From positions 32,186 through 96,185 of the forward strand of contig NZ_JAMXFA010000010.1 in the NCBI RefSeq assembly GCF_025370785.1: 64,000 nt of DNA, in the 5' to 3' direction. The notes beneath the pieces were generated by a model. The model was not told the origin of the DNA. It saw nothing but the letters and a program-made list of their open reading frames with translations, and did not search any database. Positions within the stretch are counted from its first letter, which is position 1; the number at the start of each line of letters is the position of its first letter. Below, one piece after another: positions 18,928 to 28,502 of this stretch. The DNA comes from Laspinema olomoucense D3b (lineage in GTDB: Bacteria; Cyanobacteriota; Cyanobacteriia; Cyanobacteriales; Laspinemataceae). The translations under genes and the position numbers were made by a program.

Positions 18928-19554
18928 ATGACCCTCTCTCATGAATTGTGGAAAGCGAATCAAGACTTAGCCCAAGAGTGCCTACAACATCCTTTTGTGC
19001 AAGGCATTGGCAATGGTAGCTTACCGCGACATCAATTTGCTCATTATGTGGGACAGGATGCCTTTTTCTTGGAATCCTTCGCCCGCGCTTATAGCATTGC
19101 TGCGGCCAAAACTCCCGACTGGCAAGCTTTTGAAGTCTTCCATGCTCTAGCTAGTGGCGTGCTAGAAGAACTGCGCTTGCATCAAGGCTATGCCAAAACC
19201 TGGGGAATTGATTTTCTAGCAGTCAAAGCGACTCCGGCAACTCGTCGTTACACTGACTTTTTACTCGCAACCGCTTGGAGTCACGATGTAGGGTTAACGG
19301 CGGTGGCAATGGCTCCTTGTATGCGTCTTTACAGTTTTTTAGGACAGCAATTAGGAAAGGATGGCATTCCAAATCACGACTATGCCGACTGGATTCGGAC
19401 CTATACTGTTCAAGAGTTTGAGCAATTGTCGGGACAGTTAGAACATCTGCTCGATCGCTATGCTGCCTCCACTCCCCTAACCCATTCCACCTATCGTTAT
19501 GCGATGTTATGCGAACGGGATTTCTTTCAATCTGCTGTGGAACTCACCGCCTAA
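18928..19554 (+). CDS. tenA: TenA family protein (aminopyrimidine aminohydrolase/thiaminase II type)
   Basis: TenA proteins salvage the pyrimidine part of degraded thiamine. This 208-residue helical protein keeps Asp44 (GQDAFFLESF), Cys131 (MAPCMRLYSF) and Glu196 (LCERDFF), which match the catalytic Asp, Cys and Glu of the Cys-type TenA enzymes such as that of Bacillus. It is therefore probably active. The thiamine genes thiE and thiS lie 32 kb away. No TPP riboswitch motif was found upstream. Confidence 0.9.
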   Translation: MTLSHELWKANQDLAQECLQHPFVQGIGNGSLPRHQFAHYVGQDAFFLESFARAYSIAAAKTPDWQAFEVFHALASGVLEELRLHQGYAKTWGIDFLAVKATPATRRYTDFLLATAWSHDVGLTAVAMAPCMRLYSFLGQQLGKDGIPNHDYADWIRTYTVQEFEQLSGQLEHLLDRYAASTPLTHSTYRYAMLCERDFFQSAVELTA

Positions 19555-19660
19555 CAACTCTCCTGCAACCTGAGTCAGGTTTCCCAGTGGAGGTGGGTTG
19601 AGGTCAGTTTACCTGAGTTCAACCTGCCGATTTTAAGGAGTTCAGTTTTAGTCATCCGCC

Positions 19661-19963
19661 ATGTTAGAGACACTTATTATTTTTTTGGTTGGGATAACAC
19701 CTCCGTTACTCTCTGTATTCGCGATGCGGAAAGCAGAAGATCGGGCGCGAACTCGCTTGCAAGCGGCCCGAGAGATTCCTATTATGCGAATACCCTCTCC
19801 CCCCCCGGTTCCTGGCGATCGCCATTATGTTGAAGGGGTCGGGGAGGTGACTGGGGATGTCACTTGTCTTTACAATGCGCGATCGGCCTATCTGCGTTGC
19901 GCCCTCAATCCCGAAGGCCCCTGTGAAACCTGTCCCCACTATGAACCCCGAGAGTCTTTTTAA
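19661..19963 (+). CDS. Small cyanobacterial protein with a Cys-rich C-terminus (DUF6464-like)
   Basis: The 100-residue protein has one N-terminal membrane segment (LETLIIFLVGITPPLLSVF), a basic stretch, and a C-terminal motif with four cysteines (VTCLYN, YLRCALNPEGPCETCPHYEP). The cysteine pattern matches what I recall as DUF6464, a family known from cyanobacteria. A metal or cluster site is possible but not shown. Confidence 0.7.
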   Translation: MLETLIIFLVGITPPLLSVFAMRKAEDRARTRLQAAREIPIMRIPSPPPVPGDRHYVEGVGEVTGDVTCLYNARSAYLRCALNPEGPCETCPHYEPRESF

Positions 19964-20038
19964 CCCTTTTTTAGGGGCGGCAGGCGGTCTATAGGCTATG
20001 CTATGGGCGACGCCCCATTCCCTTTGCTCTAACCCCTG

Positions 20039-20719
20039 ATGACTGGACTGGATTGGATTGTGATCGCAGTTTATCTAATCTGCGTGAGTGCTGTTTTATT
20101 ACGTGCTTTTTCTTCTTTATTGGCGGAGAAAGTTATCATTAAATTAGATGAAACTTTTCTTCAAAATCAACTAGAAAGCCAAAATTTAGAGAACCGAGTT
20201 CGATTCAAATTCTTTCTGGAACCTCAATATGATTTAGACCAGTTTCGGGTGATTGAAGTGAGTGTGCAAAATCAATCTCCAAATCAAACCCTTTATATCG
20301 ATTGGGATTATAGTGCGCTGATTGATGCTCAGGGTCGCGAACAACGCCTGGTTAGACTCCCACCGGGTATGACATTTGATTTGTTACCCCCTCAAGTATT
20401 TAGCGTGATTGCGCCGGGAAAAACCCTCCAAGAACAATTTACGGCAGAATCGGCCTTAAAACGTGAGGGGGAAATCGGACCCTTAAAACCTGATCGCGTC
20501 ATGGTGAACCTCGCCTCCCTCAAACCGGACCCTAGAAAACAAGTTTCACCCAAGGCGGAACTTCCCTCTTTGACGTTCACCCTTCAGTTTGCTCTCCGCT
20601 TTGGCATGGGAGAACATAATCTAGGAAATCTCCCCCTTTATCTGGTCAATTGTCGCTTTATAGCCTCAGTTTTGCCCTGGGTTGTTAATATCCCTTGGAA
20701 TCAACGCCGGGAATTTTAA
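20039..20719 (+). CDS. Conserved hypothetical membrane-anchored protein
   Basis: I do not recognise a named family. The 226-residue product starts with one membrane segment (WIVIAVYLICVSAVLLRAF). It continues with a predicted beta-rich domain (FRVIEVSVQNQSPNQTLYI, then DWDYSALIDAQGREQRLVR) that reads like an immunoglobulin-type or stalk fold. It ends with a hydrophobic stretch (LPLYLVNCRFIASVLPWVV). It follows the small Cys-rich gene by 75 bases and may be co-transcribed with it. Confidence 0.65.
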   Translation: MTGLDWIVIAVYLICVSAVLLRAFSSLLAEKVIIKLDETFLQNQLESQNLENRVRFKFFLEPQYDLDQFRVIEVSVQNQSPNQTLYIDWDYSALIDAQGREQRLVRLPPGMTFDLLPPQVFSVIAPGKTLQEQFTAESALKREGEIGPLKPDRVMVNLASLKPDPRKQVSPKAELPSLTFTLQFALRFGMGEHNLGNLPLYLVNCRFIASVLPWVVNIPWNQRREF

Positions 20720-20923
20720 GGGAGCATTTTCCGGTGGATTTGGGGTCGGTTTCCGTCGGGGAAAAATCTAATTTTGAGGCAGGAAATCCCTGGAACGGAG
20801 GCGATCGCCTCCCCCATTACATTGTCCATTCCCCAGGGTGGGTAAAGCCACTGTTAGCCAAATCAATCAGACCGCTCACCGGAGTCAGATTGTGGCAGTC
20901 CATCGATTATAATCAGAAGGGGT

Positions 20924-21263
20924 AGAGAGTTGGCGCAGGCAGTTGCGGATTCTCACGAATCTGAGGAAAGTCCGGACTCCCGAAAGACCAGACTTGCTGG
21001 GTAACGCCCAGTGCGGGTGACCGTGAGGATAGTGCCACAGAAAGATACCGCCGATGGAGGGATTGTCCGTTTGGGCGATCGCTCACAGGTAAGGGTGCAA
21101 AGGTGTGGTAAGAGCGCACCAGCAGGGTCGAGAGGCCCTGGCTCGGTAAACCCCGGTTGGGAGCAAGGTCACAGGGACAAGGGTTGGTCTTTTACCCGTT
21201 CCGCTTAGGAAGAACCGCTAGAGGCTTCTGGTAACAGAGGTCCCAGATAGATAACTGCCCCAT
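20924..21263 (+). ncRNA. rnpB: RNase P RNA (bacterial type A)
   Basis: The catalytic RNA of RNase P matures tRNA 5' ends. The conserved core is plain: GAGGAAAGTCCGGACTCCC near the 5' end, GGGTAACGCCCAGTGCGGGTGACC, the ACAGAAAGATACCGCC block, GGTAAGGGTGCAAAGGTG, GTAAACCCCGGTTGGGAGCAAG, and the closing AGATAGATAACTGCC. The 3' strand TAACTGCC pairs with the 5' end GGCGCAGGCAGTTGC. The exact ends are estimated within a few bases. Confidence 0.96.
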
Positions 21264-21451
21264 TCATGGCAATTGTGATGAGTGGAACAGAACCCGGCTT
21301 ATGTCTGACTCTCTCCCTTTCCAATTTTTATGCTAATTGTAAATTTTCAATTCGCTTCCTGACCCGCTTAAATTTTAAAGTTGAAATTCCTCGGGTTAAA
21401 TTCTCAATTTTCATCAATTTTAAGGTTAATTTTTTATTAATAAACTTTCTT

Positions 21452-22174
21452 ATGACTCTTCTTTATCCACAACGACAACGCGAGTTACAGAAACTGCTAC
21501 AAAAATTAGGGCTTCCTGACGGGATTTCCATCCGTTGGGAGTTGTTAGAGTTGGCCTTGACTCATCCGAGTGTTTCCGGGGAAGCGAACTATGAACAGTT
21601 AGAGTTCACCGGCGATGCGGTCGTGCGGTTAGCTGCAGCTGAATTGTTAATGGAACTCTATCCCCAAGAAAAGGTCGGGGAGTTGGCAACCATTCGGTCA
21701 GTGTTGGTGAGCGATCGCACCTTAGCAGAAATCGCCGAAGGGTACGGACTGGAGCGCTACCTGCTGGTTTCCGCGAGTGCTGCTGGAGACATCACCGGCA
21801 AGGAATCTCGGTTAGCTGATGCCTTTGAAGCCATTTTAGCCGCCCTGTATTTAAGTACCCACAATTTGGATTTAATTCGTCCTTGGTTAGACCCGGAATT
21901 TAAACAGCGATCGGAAGAAATTCGCAAAGATCCAGCCCGTCACAACTATAAAGATGCACTGCAAGAATTGACCCAAGTTCGCTATAAAATTTTACCGGAA
22001 TATCGGGTCTTTGAAACCCATCGGGAACATTACCATCCCGATCGCTTTACGGCGGAAGTCTGGCTACTGGGAGAACTCAAAGGCAATGGCACCGGACGCA
22101 GTAAAAAAGCGGCGGAACAAGCAGCAGCAAAGGTGGCATTTTTGGCCCTGCGAGAATTGGATGTAGCTCAGTAA
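21452..22174 (+). CDS. rnc: Ribonuclease III
   Basis: RNase III cleaves double-stranded RNA in rRNA processing and mRNA decay. The 240-residue protein has the catalytic signature EQLEFTGDAVVRLAAAEL, a second acidic motif (LADAFEAILAALYL), and a C-terminal dsRNA-binding domain (NYKDALQELTQ to GRSKKAAEQAAAKVAF). The ATG at 21452 (MTLLYPQRQRELQ) is chosen. The frame stays open for 62 codons upstream, but that part is AT-rich and not conserved in style. It follows rnpB directly. Confidence 0.95.
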   Translation: MTLLYPQRQRELQKLLQKLGLPDGISIRWELLELALTHPSVSGEANYEQLEFTGDAVVRLAAAELLMELYPQEKVGELATIRSVLVSDRTLAEIAEGYGLERYLLVSASAAGDITGKESRLADAFEAILAALYLSTHNLDLIRPWLDPEFKQRSEEIRKDPARHNYKDALQELTQVRYKILPEYRVFETHREHYHPDRFTAEVWLLGELKGNGTGRSKKAAEQAAAKVAFLALRELDVAQ

Positions 22175-22211
22175 TTTCTCGTTGTCCAAATTAAATTATT
22201 CATATCAAAAA

Positions 22212-23276
22212 ATGTCAAATCCAGTTGGGATTGCAATTCTCGGGGCGGGTCGTTGGGGCGTCCATTTGATCCGAAATTTTTTAAACCATCCCCAGGCGCG
22301 AGTGCTGGCAGTGGTGGACCCTCATGTAGAGCGATTGAACTCGGCGCGATCGCAATTTAATTTAGATGACAGTGTGATTCTGGCAACGGATTGGCAGGAT
22401 ATCAAACAGTTACCAGGACTAGAAGCAGTGGCTGTCGCTACTCCGGCGGCAACTCATTATGCCTTAATCTGTGATGCACTGGAGCAGAACTATCACATCT
22501 TAGCGGAAAAACCCCTCACCCTTGACCCCGCCGAGTGTCGGGAATTATATCAACGGGCACAACAACGCCAGCTTCAGATGCTGGTGGATCATACTTATTT
22601 GTTTCATCCGGCAGTGATTGCCGGAACTGAAGTGGTGCAAGGGGGACGACTGGGGGAATTGCGGTACGGATATGCCACACGCACCCATTTGGGTCCGGTC
22701 CGCCCAGATGTGGATGCCCTCTGGGATTTGGCGATTCATGATATTGCTATTTTTAATACTTGGTTGGGAGAATATCCGATTCAAGTCCAAGGGATTGGGC
22801 GAGTGTGGTTGCAACCGACTCTCGGTGAGGGAGGTAACTCGAAGCTGTTTCCCAAAGGTTTATCGGATTTAGTAACAGCAACGCTGACTTATCCGAGTGG
22901 ATTTCAGGCATTTATTCATTTGTGCTGGTTTAATCCAGATAAACAGAGACGCTTGGCGGTGGTGGGGAGTCAAGGAACCTTGATTTTTGATGAAATGTCT
23001 GGGGATGCGCCTTTGGTGATTCAACAGGGTTGTTTAGAACCAGAAGGCGATCGCTGGATTCCTAGCCATCAAAACCGGGAAGTGGTGAGGTTAGAAAAAG
23101 CTGAACCTTTAGGGCGGGTTTGCGATCGCTTTTTGGAATTGGTCCGCCACAATGGACAAGCGCAGGAATCGGGGGCGATCGACTCATCCTCCGGGGCGAT
23201 CGCCACGGAATTAATCACGATTCTCACCGCTTTAAGTCACTCGATCCAACAAGGGGGACTACCTGTTCAGCTTTAA
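22212..23276 (+). CDS. Gfo/Idh/MocA family oxidoreductase
   Basis: The 354-residue NAD(P)-dependent oxidoreductase has an N-terminal Rossmann fold (IAILGAGRWGVHLIRNF), the family motif AEKPLTLDP at the usual distance, and a C-terminal substrate domain with HDIAIFNTWLG. The substrate is unknown; members act on sugars, inositol or amino sugars. The ATG at 22212 is preferred to an upstream TTG. It lies 37 bases after rnc and may be transcribed with it. Confidence 0.88.
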   Translation: MSNPVGIAILGAGRWGVHLIRNFLNHPQARVLAVVDPHVERLNSARSQFNLDDSVILATDWQDIKQLPGLEAVAVATPAATHYALICDALEQNYHILAEKPLTLDPAECRELYQRAQQRQLQMLVDHTYLFHPAVIAGTEVVQGGRLGELRYGYATRTHLGPVRPDVDALWDLAIHDIAIFNTWLGEYPIQVQGIGRVWLQPTLGEGGNSKLFPKGLSDLVTATLTYPSGFQAFIHLCWFNPDKQRRLAVVGSQGTLIFDEMSGDAPLVIQQGCLEPEGDRWIPSHQNREVVRLEKAEPLGRVCDRFLELVRHNGQAQESGAIDSSSGAIATELITILTALSHSIQQGGLPVQL

Positions 23277-23291
23277 GAGGGTGAGAACAAT

Positions 23292-25325
23292 CTAGCAATT
23301 TTGTTCTTTGGGGGTTTTCGACTCCAACGCTACGGGGATGGAGGGACGGGAATTGAGGACTGGCAAAACAACCTCAACGGTTGTCCCCTGCCCGATGCCC
23401 TTACTGTTCAAGCGAATCATCCCACCCATAAGTTCGATTAAATTACGGGAGATGGCCAAGCCTAAACCTGTACCCCCTTTGGGGCGAGTTCTTGAGCCAT
23501 CCACCATCACAAAGGGTTGAAAGAGTTTCTGCTGCTGATCCGGTGCAATACCAATCCCCGTATCTTGGACAGAAATCACCAAATGAGGCTGCATAGAACC
23601 ATTCCCCTTATCGGCTTTGTTAAACGACTGACCCTCGTTTAACCCTTCGATGCGAGTTGAGATGATGATTCGTCCGGTGTCCGTAAATTTAATAGAATTC
23701 CCTATCAAATTGAGAAGTGCTTGTTTGAGTTTAGCGGGGTCGGCTTCGACGATAATTGATTGAGACTCTTCCGGGAATTCTAACTGCAAACCCTTCTGCT
23801 GTATTGCGGATTGCTGCAAGTCGATCGCCTCCTTAATCAGGCGTTTCACATCCACCTGCTCCATGACCACAGAGAGAGTACCCGCTTCAATTTTAGAAAT
23901 ATCGAGAATATCATTAATAATATTCAGTAAATGAATTGCCGCATCATCGGCCCGTTGAAGAAACTCAATTTCTTCATCCCGGTTGTCACAACAATCATCC
24001 CGAACTAAGCGAATGCAGCCGAGAATCGCATTGAGAGGGGTTCTCAACTCATGAGAAATAGTTGCCAAAAACTCATTTTTCAGTTGGTTGGCCGTTTTAG
24101 CTTCTTTCCAGGCCATTTCCAACTCCTCGGCCCAAGCTTTCAAGCGTTCAACCATACTGTCGAGGGCTTCAGCCAGCCGGTTAAACTCACGAATGCTCAA
24201 GTTATGCGGAACTCGTTCCGTAGTAGCACGGCACTGAATGTTCATCGCATAATCTTGCAATTTCTCGATCGGTAGGGCCAAATCGCGAGTTAAGTAGAGG
24301 GTCGCCAGTAGGTTAGCCGCTAATAAACCTAAGATGAGGGTGACTAAAACGTTTTGAATATCCTTTAATCCAGCCAGGGCATTGTCCAGGGGGGTGACGG
24401 CGAGGATTACCCACTTGCGTTCTTCCCCCGTGGAGACGGGACTGGGAATGGCGGTATATCCCGACAGTAATTCCATTCCCTTTTGATCAAAATTAAACAG
24501 ATGGAAAAAGTCCTGACGGTTTTGGAGGGCATTTCTAACAATACTTTGTAGGCGTTTGGCGTCTACTTCATCCTGAATGTTCCGTCCAACGCGACTCAGG
24601 TCGTTGCCATGTTCCAGAATGGTGCCATCTTGGTCAATAACGACGGTGTAGCCGGTGAGGGAACCGGGTTCAATGCGGCGATCGCTGGCCCGTTGCCCTA
24701 AAGTAGAGCGAATGGTTAAGGCATAGTCTGGAGTCCCTGAATTGTTCACCGCCAAGGGGTTGATCTCGTCCAAATACACAGGGGCGCTCAAAACCAATCG
24801 GAGTTGATCGAAATAGCTGGGGTCATCGGGGGAAAGGGGTGGGGCCGAACTGGATGGGGTCTTTGATAAAACGGTTTTGAGATGCACTTTGGAACCAGTT
24901 CCGGGAGCAAAACTGCCTTGCTGTTGCCACATCTCCAAAATTTCAGCGCTCAGGGGTTGATTCCCACAGGTACTCGCGACGATTTCTGTGGTTTGCACAT
25001 TCGTCAGTTGAACGCATTGGACCTTATTGGGGAATCGTTGCGCGAGTTGCTCGATATAAGTTTGCGAAGCTTGCACCGAACCCGAGTGGAGGAGGACGGA
25101 TTCGCTGGCGGTGAGTAGGTTCGCCTGGAGGGATTCGAGGGAGGCATTAATGCTATCCCCTTTACGAACGGCGCTTTCGGTGAGGTTTTGACGGGCGGTT
25201 TCCAGCAGGCTAGAGCGTGCCTTGCGATAGGTCACATACTCTCCTAACAGCAAAACAGGGACGCTTAGGAGTAAAATCCGCGACAGCAGGATACGGCGAA
25301 AGGAGGATTGACCTGACTTAACCAT
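23292..25325 (-). CDS. Membrane sensor histidine kinase with extracytoplasmic domain
   Basis: The 677-residue protein has a first membrane segment at about 11-30, a periplasmic sensing domain of about 290 residues that looks like a double Cache fold (LVLSAPVYLDE, GYTVVIDQDGTILEH), a second membrane segment at about 325-345, a HAMP linker (LALPIEKLQDYA), a HisKA domain with His425 in FLATISHELRTPLNAI, and a HATPase domain (GLGLAISRNLIELMGG). No response regulator is adjacent. It is convergent with the oxidoreductase gene, with 15 bases between the stops. Confidence 0.92.
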   Translation of the reverse strand: MVKSGQSSFRRILLSRILLLSVPVLLLGEYVTYRKARSSLLETARQNLTESAVRKGDSINASLESLQANLLTASESVLLHSGSVQASQTYIEQLAQRFPNKVQCVQLTNVQTTEIVASTCGNQPLSAEILEMWQQQGSFAPGTGSKVHLKTVLSKTPSSSAPPLSPDDPSYFDQLRLVLSAPVYLDEINPLAVNNSGTPDYALTIRSTLGQRASDRRIEPGSLTGYTVVIDQDGTILEHGNDLSRVGRNIQDEVDAKRLQSIVRNALQNRQDFFHLFNFDQKGMELLSGYTAIPSPVSTGEERKWVILAVTPLDNALAGLKDIQNVLVTLILGLLAANLLATLYLTRDLALPIEKLQDYAMNIQCRATTERVPHNLSIREFNRLAEALDSMVERLKAWAEELEMAWKEAKTANQLKNEFLATISHELRTPLNAILGCIRLVRDDCCDNRDEEIEFLQRADDAAIHLLNIINDILDISKIEAGTLSVVMEQVDVKRLIKEAIDLQQSAIQQKGLQLEFPEESQSIIVEADPAKLKQALLNLIGNSIKFTDTGRIIISTRIEGLNEGQSFNKADKGNGSMQPHLVISVQDTGIGIAPDQQQKLFQPFVMVDGSRTRPKGGTGLGLAISRNLIELMGGMIRLNSKGIGQGTTVEVVLPVLNSRPSIPVALESKTPKEQNC

Positions 25326-25818
25326 AGGAAGTTTTTAGCGTTTAGGATGCAAGCCCCGGTGGTAACAACGGTGGAAACGCCCAGGTGGGTGGACATTTGG
25401 CCCTTGGATGTTACAGCGACGAGGCAGAACTTGTGTTACCAAAATTGCGAGGCTGCTACAAACGGATGTTGTCATTAACCCAATTCTATGAAAGTTATTG
25501 TCACCCTGCTGATTGAATCGGACAACGGATGTCTCATACCTCATTCCTGATTATTTGTTGGGACGGGCAATGGCATGGAGGACAGAACAAATCCAGAATC
25601 GCGAACCCTCTGGCTCTAGATCCCTGGGATCAACCTCCTCTTTTGAAGATGCGATCGCCGCTTCTGTGTCTTAGTTTTCCCCAAACTGTCTAGAAACTAT
25701 TGGCGCTCATTATTGAATCGTCCAGGTTTTTTGTCAACTTTACAACAATAGAGCGCCCTGCATGAAAAATGGAGTTTGAGCGGTCCTGTGAATCTACTGG
25801 ACCTACCCCGGCTCTTCT
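25326..25818. other. 493-base gap with no recognised gene
   Basis: The gap lies between the start of the kinase gene and the stop of the ictB-like gene, both on the minus strand, so it should hold the kinase promoter. A short minus-strand frame at 25335-25544 has no recognisable features. One HIP1 octamer is present around 25652. I see no RNA gene or clear terminator. Confidence 0.4.
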
Positions 25819-27216
25819 TTATCGCTGCTCGTCAATCGCTGTTGACTTGGGGTAGGGAACGGTGTAGTAGCTGGCAACTAAGGCCACCGCCAGCCACCAG
25901 AGCATATTGACTTGAGGTCTATACCAGACTGTATCAAAGGCTCCGTGGGCCATCATCCCTAGGATAATGGCGATCGCCGCGATTAGCCAATACCCCTGAC
26001 CGCTGGCTTTCTCTCGCAGGTGCTGGATCTGAGCAACCCCTTGGCTGAGGAGGACAAAAATCAGTCCGACAAAGGCACTCAACCCGATGAATCCCGTTTC
26101 TACGGCGATTTCTAAGGGCACAGAATAGGCGCTCAAGGCGGTATATTTGGGCCGCATATAGAGGGGATAGATTTGGTTAAATGCCGTGTTCCCCGGACCG
26201 ATTCCAATCACGGGGCGATCGCGAATCATTTCAAACACCGCATCCCAGACATTCATGCGGAAGTTATTGCTACTATCTTGCCGTCCCACTAACATACTGG
26301 CGGCCCGATCGCGCACGGGTTCCACAAACAGTAGGGCCAGGAGGATTACCCCGGCGGTTGTCCCTAAGACGACGGGCATGGCCCATTTTTGCCAAGCTTC
26401 GGGTAGCTTGACACTCCACCAATAGACCAACAGCAGAATCAGGGTAAATCCCCCCACCACTAAGCCAATCCATCCGCCTCGACTATAGGTGAGGACCAGA
26501 CATAAGGTATTGACTAGGGTCATGGTCACGGCGAGGGCTTTGGGGACCCATCCGCGCCAAGCAAAAATTGCCGCAACCCCCAGGAAGATCGCAGGCAAGA
26601 GATAGGCAGCTAAGAGGTTGGGATTGCCCAGGTAACTATAAACTCGGGTTACTTTCGCCATCGCCGAGTTAGGATCGGTCCAAGTTGCCAAGGCATCGGC
26701 CCCAAATCGCCATTGTCGAATGCCGTAGATACTCACAAAGGTGGCAGCGTGCAGGTATAGGGCAATTACAAAGGAGCGCAATTTGGGCGATCGCAAGACC
26801 CGTGTCATCAGGGCAAACAGAAGTAAATACAGGGTGAGTTTGGTCCAGCCAACAAAGGCGGCCTTTTTCACCGGGGACATAGCGGTAGCGACGGTGTTAA
26901 TTCCCCAATACAGCAAAATCAGCAAGTGCACGGGGGTAAACCCACTTTGGTCATCATCGGCTAAGGTGACTAAGACCCAGTAGGCCCCGCAAGCCAGCAA
27001 TAACACGCCGATCAGGGCGGTGGAAACAAAAGGCCCCAGGAGAAAGAGCAATCCCACTAACAAGGCGGCGATCGGGTCAGCCCACTGGATTAAGAAGCTA
27101 CCCCGACGCAGTGGGGCTAGAATGCCGATCGCCTGGTGCAAGTAACTGGCGCTACTCCACTGATATAGGGATAAATTAGCTCCCCAACTGAAGATCGGTG
27201 GTAACGGATTTCTCAT
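25819..27216 (-). CDS. ictB: IctB family membrane protein (O-antigen ligase-like)
   Basis: The 465-residue protein has about ten membrane segments and a large loop typical of the Wzy_C/O-antigen ligase superfamily. Many blocks match cyanobacterial IctB (VYSYLGNPNLLAAYLLPA, LTYSRGGWIGL, FRMNVWDAVFEMIRDRP, GIGPGNTAFNQIYPLYM). IctB was named for inorganic carbon accumulation, but direct bicarbonate transport is doubted and a ligase-like role is also possible. The ATG at 27216 begins the conserved N-terminus. Confidence 0.92.
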   Translation of the reverse strand: MRNPLPPIFSWGANLSLYQWSSASYLHQAIGILAPLRRGSFLIQWADPIAALLVGLLFLLGPFVSTALIGVLLLACGAYWVLVTLADDDQSGFTPVHLLILLYWGINTVATAMSPVKKAAFVGWTKLTLYLLLFALMTRVLRSPKLRSFVIALYLHAATFVSIYGIRQWRFGADALATWTDPNSAMAKVTRVYSYLGNPNLLAAYLLPAIFLGVAAIFAWRGWVPKALAVTMTLVNTLCLVLTYSRGGWIGLVVGGFTLILLLVYWWSVKLPEAWQKWAMPVVLGTTAGVILLALLFVEPVRDRAASMLVGRQDSSNNFRMNVWDAVFEMIRDRPVIGIGPGNTAFNQIYPLYMRPKYTALSAYSVPLEIAVETGFIGLSAFVGLIFVLLSQGVAQIQHLREKASGQGYWLIAAIAIILGMMAHGAFDTVWYRPQVNMLWWLAVALVASYYTVPYPKSTAIDEQR

Positions 27217-27542
27217 AAAACTCAACACCAAATGGAACCAAACAATGAAAGTTTTCCTCTGATTTAAGCTGCCCCTACTATAGCCCCGGTTTTTCCTCGC
27301 CACGGCTTTAGTTTAGGGTAGGCGATCGCCTGGAGGGACCCCTAAAATACTCCCTCTGTATCATTAATCCACAACCCGATCAAGGAGCAACCTACTCTAT
27401 GGTTATCCAATGCCTCCCTCCATTTTCCCGGTTTCTCCGTTGGCCAATTCCCCGGACTCCTGGCGATCGTCCGGTGGGTCACTCAGGATGCTGCTCAAAT
27501 CCAAAGTGCCTCCTTCCTCCCCACTGTTTCCCTCTGAGGGAA
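27217..27542. other. 326-base gap with no supported gene
   Basis: A plus-strand frame at 27399-27608 overlaps the 3' end of gun4, has many Pro and Cys residues and no family features, and is judged a chance frame. The gap should hold the ictB promoter. A HIP1 octamer lies around 27322. Confidence 0.4.
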
Positions 27543-28262
27543 TTAACCCCAGGCTGGATGAGTGAGCAACTTTTCGATGACTCGAACGCCACGCAATTGA
27601 TTAGATAAAGGCAAATGGCCTCGGGGAGCGGTTAAATTCCAGGTGAATTCCCCCGGATATCTCGTCCAAGTATTGCCACTTTTCCAGCCAATTTTAGGCC
27701 AGAGTTTGTCCCAATTTTTCCCAACTCCCAGCCAAATTTCCCGCTGGACAGACAGGCCAAATTTTCCCTCGGAATAAACCTGCCAAAGCCGATCTAGAGT
27801 TTGGAGGTCTTCCGGGGGAAATTTATCAATCTCGGTGAAATACAACCATTTTCTTTCCACTGCTTTGGGTCCGGCCAGTTCGCACAATTTTTGCATACTC
27901 AGGCGATCTGCCGCTTGATAATCCTGTTTTGCCAGCAGTTCTTGCACTTGAGAATAATCAATGCCGCGCAATGATTGTAGGGAAACTACGCCATTAGGAT
28001 AGGCAGTTCCCAAAAAATCTGCAATCCCTGGAGAATCGCTGGACAGCAATAATTGATAGATTTTTCCATCGATGAAATTGACTGAACCTGGCTGACGCTC
28101 TTGCAAAAATTGCTTTAATATAATTAAGCCCGCTTCCCCCGTTCCCGCAATCTGTTCTATCAGTTGAAGCTGATTTTTTTCGGAGGCGGTTTTTAATTGG
28201 GATTCAAGGTCTGCTAAATTTGCGGAAGTTTCCGATAGGGATGATGTTGTTGGTTCACTCAT
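27543..28262 (-). CDS. gun4: Tetrapyrrole-binding protein Gun4, magnesium chelatase activator
   Basis: Gun4 binds protoporphyrin IX and Mg-protoporphyrin and stimulates magnesium chelatase in chlorophyll synthesis. The 239-residue length is that of the cyanobacterial protein. The N-terminal helical bundle is followed by the GUN4 core (LSMQKLCELAGPKA, then KWLYFTEIDKFPPEDLQTLD, IGWKSGNTWTRYPGEFTWNL, and APRGHLPLSNQLRGVRV). It is not fused to a kinase or other domain as in some GUN4-domain proteins, so it is probably the true activator. Confidence 0.95.
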   Translation of the reverse strand: MSEPTTSSLSETSANLADLESQLKTASEKNQLQLIEQIAGTGEAGLIILKQFLQERQPGSVNFIDGKIYQLLLSSDSPGIADFLGTAYPNGVVSLQSLRGIDYSQVQELLAKQDYQAADRLSMQKLCELAGPKAVERKWLYFTEIDKFPPEDLQTLDRLWQVYSEGKFGLSVQREIWLGVGKNWDKLWPKIGWKSGNTWTRYPGEFTWNLTAPRGHLPLSNQLRGVRVIEKLLTHPAWG

Positions 28263-28502
28263 ACATAATTGGTGGATATCGAATTAACAAACAGGTATTT
28301 TACTGGATCTAAAAGTAGGAGGCTTTAATGGGTTTAACCAGTAACTTCCTGGGGCATTAATTCTTTAATCCGAATAAAAAAACATAGAAGTTAAGAAAAA
28401 CTGCTCCGGTTAACGCGAACAGTGCAGGACATCCCTGCCCCCTTTAAGGACAAGTGACTTCCGGTGGGGGTGATGGACTTGAACATCAGGGTGCTGTTCA
28501 GG

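Noticed and set aside
27399..27608. Small plus-strand frame at the end of gun4
   Set aside because: It overlaps the 3' end of gun4 and is rich in Pro and Cys with no recognised pattern.
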